Part shown: in pieces, positions 56,637-64,000 of the stretch
Layout of the letters: each line of letters begins with the position of its first letter
How positions within the stretch are numbered: position 1 is the stretch's first letter
Assembly (NCBI GenBank): GCA_031769625.1
Contig: JAUIMM010000573.1
Location: 943,001-1,007,000 of the forward strand
Source: Taudactylus pleione
Taxonomy: Eukaryota > Chordata > Amphibia > Anura > Myobatrachidae
Direction: 5' to 3'
Length of the DNA stretch: 64,000 bases
Notes under the pieces: model-generated
What the model was told of the DNA's origin: nothing
Seen by the model: the letters and a program-made list of their open reading frames with translations, nothing else
Database searches by the model: none
Program-made: the position numbers and the translations under genes

Positions 56637-57064
56637 GAATTTCACTTTTTTTGAAACTTCACTTTAAAGACCTTAAAATATGCTAGCACCCATTTTCAGG
56701 TACCCCAAATTTGCCAGGTCTACTTATTTTCTCCAAAACATACTGCTATATGCCATTCTTCACCACTTGTGGAAAGACTCTAATGAGAGTCAATTGTATC
56801 AACTTAAGTACCCCAAACAGTTTTATTAGGGCTAATCGGGCAGATCCCCAATGTTTCTGCATCTTTTTGGGGGTTCAGGCTGATTTCCCCGATTCTGACA
56901 CCACTTTCCGCCTGTTCTGACTTCGCTTGTCGCCGTTTTCGCATCTTTTTTACAATTGAATACGGCGAATATCGGGGACGCGCACGATAAGTTTCCGCGG
57001 CCAAAAGACGCGATGTAGGCGAAAACTCCGGCAGGCGAAACTTTATTGCGGGTGCAAAAATACG
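56637..57064. repeat. Dispersed repeat, copy 2
   Basis: Same family and orientation as 25741-26398: 'gtaccccaaatttgccagg', 'cttcaccacttgtggaaaga', 'agggctaatcgggcagatcc', 'tcaggctgatttccccgatt', 'acaattgaatacggcgaata'. It ends in GC-rich 'gcgggtgcaaaaatacgccc'. Class unknown. Confidence 0.6.
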
Positions 57065-58404
57065 CCCCTTTGTATGGTAATGAAAATCTAGATATTAAAA
57101 TATGATCAAAACATACACTTTAAAACGTATCGAATTAAATATGAATAAAACATATATAGTAGTTGTAACTATGTAATACATGTTTTAATCTGATCTTTTA
57201 TTTTACAATATGTCGATAGATTTTATTCACAGTCTAAAACTGTCCATGTACATTGTTAGAAAAAGTAGAACCTGTAGACACAAAAGTGAAAATATTAAAA
57301 AAGAGATGGATAAAGCTAAATTATTAATGAATTAATAAAGTACAACTAACTGAGAATAGCAAATTAACTTTCAATAAAATCTCTATAGTTGTCTATTTTT
57401 TTTATATAAGTGGAAGTAATAGCCACAAGGCAAATATATAATATATTGCATGTAAAATGTCTGTTCAATTTAACTGTTATGCATGTATGGGTGTAACTGA
57501 TTGATATCTATTTAGCAATTACATTATTCATTGTTTAATACTGTACATAAATATCTACGTCACTTTCTGTAATCTCTGTGGATGTTATAATAGAAATAAT
57601 TTCATACTAAGGAGATGCCTTGACACATTTTTTAAACATAGATATGAAGAATTAATTAGGTCATACTTTATTACTTGTATATGAACAGCAAAAACAAAAG
57701 ATGTCAAGAATACAAATAAATACATCATTATGTAAACTAGTAAAATGAGAAATTTGGAAGAAATTATTTACTATTACTGCAGTTCCTTAACTTTCAACTC
57801 TAGGGAGTATATTTAATAAAGTGTGGGTTTATAGAATTGGAGATGTTGCCCATACAGTAGCACTCAATCAGATTTTAGCTATTATATTCTAGAAGATGCT
57901 AGATAAATGATAGTAGAACCTGATGGTTGCTATGGACAACATATCCACTTCTATAAACCCGCACTTTAGTAAATATACCCCTAGGCTCTCTGAGCCCAGT
58001 AACAGCATATCTGCATGTGAGGACAGCTGCATTATTCAGGGATGAATGGTCTTGTTATACTATAAAAAATTTGATTACAACTTAGACTGACTTGTGTATG
58101 ATAAAATAAGGTATATTAAAAATGTTTCTGTTAGTAGGACCCATGTTGTGAAACACTGAAAAGAAATGTTTATACATTAGACAAAACATATTTGATAAAT
58201 TACAATGTAGTCATTATAATTAAAGCTAATTAATTAGATTGTTTTGTTCAGTTTATCATTTAGATGAGATAATTTATTGCAGTACTAGTGATGGTAATAA
58301 GTCACTGTTAACTACTCCATTTATCCCATTGCCTGTGTAATGTGTCTGTGCATATGATAAAATGATCATGTATACTTTACCTGATAAATATAGCACAAAC
58401 TCTA
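57065..58404. other. AT-rich unique-looking sequence with one palindromic MITE
   Basis: No coding frame or RNA gene recognised. At 57803-57981 a MITE with ends GGGAGTATATTTAATAAAG and, reversed, GGGGTATATTTACTAAAG has inner arms 'gatgttgcccata' and 'ggttgctatggacaacat'. It is related to 10923-11097. Confidence 0.55.
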
Positions 58405-58684
58405 AGGGGGAGATTCAATTGTTAGCTCTGGCAGCGGTGAGTGCTAGGCACCCGATGGAGCAAATAAATTGTTGCTTCCTTTCAGACACAAACAGTCGCC
58501 GGTACTGATATTTCTGCTTGCTATCTCCTGAGGTTTAGATGGGTTTAGCCCTTTTACGTGGTTAAACACAGTCTAATTGGGCATGCAACAAGTGTGATAA
58601 TTAATGGGTGCCTAAAATCAATTGAATTGTAACATTGGGCACCCATTAATTAGCACATCTTAAAAAACAACTGAATCACCCCCT
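58405..58684. mobile_element. MITE with AAGGGGGAGATTCAATTG ends
   Basis: The left end AAGGGGGAGATTCAATTG and, reversed, AAGGGGGTGATTCAGTTG match at 16 of 18. Inside, 'aattaatgggtgcc' pairs with 'gggcacccattaatt'. T/A flanks prevent an exact duplication call. GGG-type ends suggest the Harbinger group. Confidence 0.6.
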
Positions 58685-59312
58685 TAATATACTTAATGCT
58701 AAAAGAATAGTTACTAGTGATTCCTTTAATATATGCTAGATACGGTGATGTGTGCCCCTGCAATGCCATATGAGCATCACACAGACACACACACACACAC
58801 TATCATACACATGCTACAGTACCATCAGGATTGCTGGATCATGGATTGTAGACATTGTTGTGGGTCTGTAGACATAACACAAGATAGAAAAATCAAATAA
58901 TCCTGCTTTTGCACAGTAGTATCTGTTAGAGGGTGCAGGCTCTTCCAATCATCACCAAAATAAAATATCACTATAAGGGTTATATTTACCAAGCAGTGGT
59001 AAGCCCTTTTTGTGTGATTTTCTGTTAAAAAGGGGGTTATGACTACTTTGTCCAATTTACAGAATGGGTTACCGCATATACATAAATGACTGCTCATTTG
59101 GTACCATGATTACCAGAACTTACTGCATTCCCATAGATAGTAAAGGGGATTGCAGACTGGCATCAATTCACAGAACTGTTAAAAGTTTACAGTACAGATG
59201 TGTCCACGTGCATCATACCGTTGTGCCCTACAAGTCGCATTAAAGTTAACACGGAACGGGAGCGCCGTGAACCTAGGCACCACTGAGCATTTGTTCATGC
59301 GGCTTTTACTTT

Positions 59313-59594
59313 CAAATGCATCTTATTTGTAAAGTGATGTGAATAGGGCACACAAGCAGCTTTTGATGATTAAAATGATATGCGGCATGTCTATATTTCT
59401 GTTTGCAACTGCGGGTGTTTCTGCATGTGAAATACTACGCTACAGCGTCAGCGGCTGTGACACTGCAACGTAATATTATGCATGCAGATACACCCACAGT
59501 TGCAAACAGAAATATAGACATGCCGCATATCATTTTAATCATCAGAAGCTGCTTGTGTGCCCTATTCACATCACTTTGCGAATAATACGCATTT
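59313..59594. repeat. Near-perfect ~280-bp palindrome
   Basis: 'caaatgcatcttatttgtaa' outward and 'cactttgcgaataatacgca' inward start arms of about 135 bp that pair with only about a dozen differences, converging near 59453 with almost no loop. Identical blocks include 'gatgtgaatagggcacacaa' and 'aatgatatgcggcatgtcta'. Likely a foldback element. Confidence 0.9.
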
Positions 59595-60282
59595 GCCAAG
59601 TCACGACACAGCATGGCATAATTAGAAGGGCTGTTTAATGTGCAAGGAAGTCAGATGTGTGTGGAAATATCTGTAGCTTATTACAGTTTAATGACTCCAG
59701 CTCAAGATGGTGGCGCTTACGATGTAGACACTGGAGAGTCAACATGCAGTGAAAAGCCCTGTTTCACACTCCGCCTGTGATGACAGGGCTTCACACCTCT
59801 TTGATCCATACACAGAAAGGGTTGACATGGAGAAATCACAGATTTCGCCAGCTGTGTCCCTAATTAGTGCAAATATCACTTCCTATTCACTAATATAGAA
59901 AAAAGTAATTCAAAGAACAATGGAAAGCTTAGCTTTACATTTCTCTTTTCCAAAAATGTTCACATTTCAGGATGGCGTAATAAAGGGAACCTTGCCCAGT
60001 GGTGGGAAAAGAGCAGGGGATATTAATATCTTCCTGTCTCTTCACCAGTCATTCTGCCTCCTGTTCAGTATATGTAATGCACTGGGCACTGCAATGGGTA
60101 ACACATATCTGATAGATCTTTTAACCCATTGCTTTAACTCCATCTGAACAAATACCAAAAGCCCCATCCCCCCAATATAATATCTGACTCATTCACTCTT
60201 AACACTCTCTTCTTATACTTCTCTACTTTAGAAGTTTCTTACTTTCTCCTCTCTCTCCCCATATTCTATCTGCGGAATATCA

Positions 60283-60455
60283 GGTCTATTTTCTAAGCCT
60301 TGGATGGAAAGAATGTGAAGTGAGATAAAGTACCAGTCAATCAGCTCCTAGCCACCATGTCACAGACTGTATTTGAAAAATGACAGTTAGGAGCTGGTTG
60401 GTTGGTACTTTATCTCAGTTCACTTTATCTCCATCCAAGGCTTAGTAAATGGACC
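60283..60455. mobile_element. Short palindromic MITE, AGGTCTATTTTCTAAG ends
   Basis: The left 'aggtctattttctaagcctt' pairs with 'aaggcttagtaaatggacct'. Inner arms: 'agtaccagtcaatcagctcc' and 'ggagctggttggttggtact'. A diverged member of the family at 27797 and 61064. Confidence 0.75.
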
Positions 60456-60529
60456 TCTATGTGTGCACTATATAAATAACTGGTGACTATTACCAGTCAT
60501 TTGTATGGAATCTGTATGATTTACCGGTG

Positions 60530-60735
60530 GTGAACATCCCGACAGGTGCCGGTAAGTAGCTTAACCCTCCCCCTCTCCCCCCTCTAACCCTCCCCTGGTG
60601 GTGCCTAACCCTAACCTACCCTGGTGGTGCCTAATCTACCTCCCCTTCCCACAGCCTAACCCACTCCGGTTGGTTCCTAATCCTAACCCACCCAGGCAGG
60701 TCCCTAAACCTAACTCCCTCATCTCTGGGCTAACC
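60530..60735. repeat. Dispersed repeat with CCTAACCC-rich core
   Basis: 'catcccgacaggtgccggta' and 'agtagcttaaccc' lead into 'ggtggtgcctaaccctaacc' units. Fourth copy of the family at 7380, 50427 and 52585. The right flank is cut by the SINE. Confidence 0.6.
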
Positions 60736-60784
60736 CTAAATTGCATACTTACCTTGCCATTCACATTAGTCCATGCCCAAGTGG

Positions 60785-61032
60785 TAGCATATTCCCTACC
60801 ATATGTACATGCACACACTTACACATTAGGGTTAATTTTTTGTCAGGAGCCAAATAGCCTACAAGTATATTTTTGGAATGTGTGAGGAACTGGAGTACAC
60901 GGAGGAAACCCATGCAAGCACGGGGAGAATATACAAACTACACACAGTTAGGGTCATGGTGGGAATCAAACCCATGACCTCAGTGCTGTGAGGCAGTAAT
61001 GCTAACCACAACACCATCCATACTGCCCAAGC
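60785..61032 (-). mobile_element. tRNA-derived SINE
   Basis: On the minus strand, 'tgttgtggttagcattactg' resembles a pol III A box. 'catgggtttgattcccacca' resembles a B box about 40 bases on. A body with 'ttctccccgtgcttgcatgg' and 'gtttcctccgtgtactcc' follows. This head and body are widespread in fish and amphibian genomes. The copy is diverged from the pol III consensus. Confidence 0.65.
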
Positions 61033-61063
61033 TCAGCCACAGCAAACATGATGCTACTACTTA

Positions 61064-61260
61064 GGGGTCTATTTATCAAGCAGTGAAAAGAGTGGAGAAG
61101 TGAACCAGTGGAGAAGTTGCCCATAGCAACCAATCAGCTTTCCAGTAGCATTTATTAAGTACAGTCTATAAAATAAGAGATAGGAGCTGATTGGTTGCTA
61201 TGAGCAACTTCTCCACTTGTCCACTACTCCACGCTTTTCACTGCTTGATAAATAGACCCC
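61064..61260. mobile_element. Short palindromic MITE, GGGGTCTATTTATCAAG ends, TTA duplication
   Basis: TTA at 61061-61063 and 61261-61263. Ends GGGGTCTATTTATCAAGCAG and the inverse. Inner arms 'gttgcccatagcaaccaatc' and 'gattggttgctatgagcaac'. Same group as 27797-27972. Confidence 0.9.
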
Positions 61261-61336
61261 TTAATATCTAAGCACCAGTCAGGGAACAGAATGGAGGGAC
61301 AGGCATTTTTTCATAATAATAAAAAAGAATATAAAG

Positions 61337-61887
61337 TATATACTCGAGTATAAGCCGAGTTTTTCAGCACAAAAAATGTGCTGAAAAAGTACCCCCCCGG
61401 CTTATACTCGAGTCAAGTGTAGCGCTGACCGGACGGGCACTACCAGGGGGCGATTACTACAGGGGGCGCTACCAAGGGGCATTATCAGGGGGCGATTACT
61501 ACAGGGGGCACTAAAAGGGGGGATTACTACAGGGGGCACTAAAAGGGGGGATTACCACTGGGGGAACTACCAGGGGAGGATTACTACAGGGGGCACTACC
61601 AGTGGGGGATTACTACAGGGGGCACTAAAAGGGGAAATTACTACTGGGGGTACAACCAGGGGGGGATTACTACTGGAGGCACTGAAAGGGGGGATTACCA
61701 CTGGGGGCACTACCAGGAGGGATTACTACTGGGGGCACAACCAGGGGGAATTACTACTGGGGGCACTACCAGCTGCTGCCATTTCCCACACTAGGCTTAT
61801 ACTCGAGTCAGTAAGTTTTCCCAGTTTTTTGGGGTAAAAGTAGGTACCTCGGCTTATATTCGGGTCGACTTATACTCGAGTATATAC
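61337..61887. mobile_element. Element with TATATACTCGAGTATAAG inverted ends and a minisatellite
   Basis: The left TATATACTCGAGTATAAGCC and the right end (reversed) TATATACTCGAGTATAAGTC are inverted copies. An internal hairpin 'tcagcac.aaaaaatgtgctga' follows the left end. Positions 61430-61790 hold about a dozen ~29-bp units of 'gggggcactaccaggggg' plus 'gattactac'. No coding frame. Confidence 0.75.
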
Positions 61888-62418
61888 GGTAAACTAAAAC
61901 ACCTTGTTGTAGAGTCAGAGTAGGGCATCCCTATCGGCCAGGACACAGCAATATTCCCAGCATCTTTTTGAGCCCTCTGAAGTGGAGTTTGTCCACTGAT
62001 TAATCCATACTACTCCCCACATCAGCCACCACTTCCACCATACTTGACAAGACATTATAATGCCAGAGAAGTCAAATATATTAGATAGTGTGAAATGGAC
62101 ATAATATAGGAGCAGAGGGGGGAGACATGCATGGTTTAAAAACTGCAGATCCAAGGAAGAGTGATTGGCACAAGTGTTTTGCTTCTTTTAATAGGCAATC
62201 CAGAAAAGTTTCATGAACTCTACTGCTGGAAAATTATGCTTACAGGGCTTTTGTGAGGGGGCACAGTTATTACAGATTACCTCAATGGGACTATCCTTTT
62301 GTCAATTGCAGTGGTAACTTGATTTGTACCACTGCACTACTAAATGTTAGTTAGCACTGTATTTAGGTGAGGTATGTACATATACCCTTAAATATGTAAA
62401 ATTATCAGTAATCATAAT

Positions 62419-62779
62419 TAGAGATGTGCGGTTCGGTTCTACAGAAATCCCAATCCATCCGAATTTCGTGAATCTGGGAAAATCTGAGTTGCGGTTCTAA
62501 TCTCCTGAGGAGATCTGGGTAAATCCCGGTCGCGGTTCTGAACTTTATGTGGTTCGGAATTCGGATTTTAATCCGAATTTCGGGTTTTGAATTGCATAAA
62601 TTACATGATTTTAGCTGTTTTTTAAAACTTTTTATCTATTTTTTATTTCAAAAATCCAGATCCAAAACCAAAACCAAAACACTTGAGGTTGGTTTGCAAA
62701 ACCAAATCCAGATCCAAAACCTTGAAGGAGATACATTTCAAAACCAAAACCAAAACACGGGGGTCGGCGCGCATCCCTA
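62419..62779. mobile_element. 361-bp hAT MITE with perfect 8-bp duplication
   Basis: ATCATAAT at 62411-62418 is repeated at 62780-62787. The ends are TAGAGATGTGCGGTTCGG and, reversed, TAGGGATGCGCGCCGACC. The interior is the family's two subterminal regions ('atccgaatttcgg', 'aaaaccaaaaccaaaacac') joined directly. Confidence 0.93.
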
Positions 62780-62787
62780 ATCATAAT

Positions 62788-64000
62788 GTACTTTTGCATT
62801 TAGAACATTTGAAAAATATTTTAGAAGAATACCTAACTGATTATATATTGCACTTTCTACAGCAGTGTTTTAAAAATATCTTAATATTGTATATTACACA
62901 TTTAACCTAAGTAACATGCGACCACCTTAGTGGAGGATATTCCCTCTAGGTGAGCCTTCTCCTATATAGTTGATATGTGCATCCTGACACTTCACCTGTT
63001 ACAGCTATGCCTCCACTGCATTGCTCACATAGACTTCAGTCCTCCATCTGCTATTCCTTACAACTGCTAGAGCAACATAAAGTATCTCTATCCAGATATT
63101 CTACCCTAATATTTACTGTAACTCCAGATTGGATGACTAAGCAGACAACTGTACCAACAAACCCTAAAACCCTAAGTGCCGTTCCACCCAACTGCCACAT
63201 TCACACCTGATATCAAGTTTTAAAGACCTTGCACTAGTACATTTTAAGAATTACAATATATATGTATGTTTAATTATTGTATTTTACTATGCAATAATTC
63301 CATGTGAATTGTGCACGTTTTTGTAAAAATTAATGCTTAATCTTATTTTATAGCAAATCTGTTAATAATTATGTGTACCAGTACAATGTAGAAATAAAAC
63401 TGCAAATTGATCCACAAAATGGTTAACTTGGTTTATGCACGGTTAGACAAATTAGAAATTGGCATGTTAAAATATGTCTTGCTTTCAAATCTTCTGATGA
63501 TATCATTTTGTGATATTTATTTTATATTTTAAGTTCTGTATATGTGAACCATATGTCATCATCCTTCCCCAAAATGTTTACAAAAGCTTGTAGAGCACTG
63601 TGAGAACAGTCAACACACAGTTCATACATTTTTTATATCAAATAGCTGCATTAAATGGAAGCTATTTACCACACATGCAGGAACAAGAAACCTTTTGTAC
63701 AGTGTGCAGCCTTGTGCCAGCTTCACTGTTAGACCAGGCATGAAAACAAAAACTTGGAAAATAGGGTGGAGCAGCAAAGCTTTACTTTGTTTATGGATAT
63801 TTCTGGCAGGCACACTGTCGCTAGTTGAGGTCAATTCAGGATACAACAAGAACAGAAGAGATATGCAAAGTTCAGCCCTTTATTTTCAATTTAGCAATTC
63901 TGTATGTTTACACCATGCCTATAAGGCCAAAAAGGTGTAAACCTCAAAGTGGTATAGCTCCCCAGTGTCCCTGAGTTTCACTGGAGTCTCAAGTTTTAAA
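62788..64000. other. No recognised feature
   Basis: AT-rich sequence. An open frame at 63695-63940 (81 residues) has no recognisable domain or splice support, so I do not call it. No RNA gene seen. Confidence 0.4.

Noticed and set aside
63695..63940. 81-codon plus-strand frame with a hydrophobic stretch, possible small secreted protein
   Set aside because: No signal-peptide cleavage context, splice site or family resemblance could be supported; chance expectation for this length is high.

Overview
This window looks like repeat-rich intergenic DNA from a large animal genome. It is most likely a vertebrate, and I favour an anuran amphibian. That inference rests on the mix of transposon types present: Harbinger, several hAT families, Tc1, Penelope-like, L1-like, a tRNA-headed SINE, and many short inverted-repeat elements. 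No host protein gene, rRNA or tRNA gene was recognised. Every convincing coding segment belongs to a mobile element, and most are broken.

Layout. 1-2312: the end of a hairpin-rich MITE, then a decayed hAT copy. 2751-7237: a hAT element with 7/8-matching flanking duplications, a triplicated coding relic and a tandem array in its right arm. 9308-11240: a second hAT-like family with a minisatellite. 11872-12216: a multi-hairpin MITE with a TTA duplication. 12560-14640: an L1-like relic split by a Tc1/mariner element at 12926-14574. 15090-22594: a 7.5 kb PIF/Harbinger element. It carries an apparently intact two-exon transposase, a divergent four-exon Myb/SANT-like gene, and a second SANT-like gene. 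22600-25150: a Penelope-like relic and a large inverted repeat. 25400-26660: a second L1-like relic with an insertion. 26726-27425: a 38-bp minisatellite. 33170-36400: an AT-rich repeat array split by a second Penelope-like element. 36840-38141: two Harbinger MITEs. 38286-47280: three related hAT copies, one carrying an almost intact transposase gene. 47283-50301: a cluster of Harbinger-type MITEs. 50400-62800: dispersed repeats, minisatellites, palindromes, a SINE and a small young hAT MITE. 62780-64000: nothing recognised.

How the parts fit. The Harbinger transposase and its Myb/SANT partner are the usual two proteins of that superfamily: DDE catalysis, and DNA binding or nuclear import. 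The 7.5 kb element also shares a G/C-rich core with at least six short elements in the same window (36.8-38.1, 40.1-40.6 and 47.3-50.3 kb). This suggests an autonomous element and its non-autonomous relatives lie side by side. Two of those relatives are built almost entirely from consecutive perfect hairpins. Comparing them suggests that both arms of some stems changed together.

All reading was by eye. Boundaries given as approximate could be off by tens of bases.
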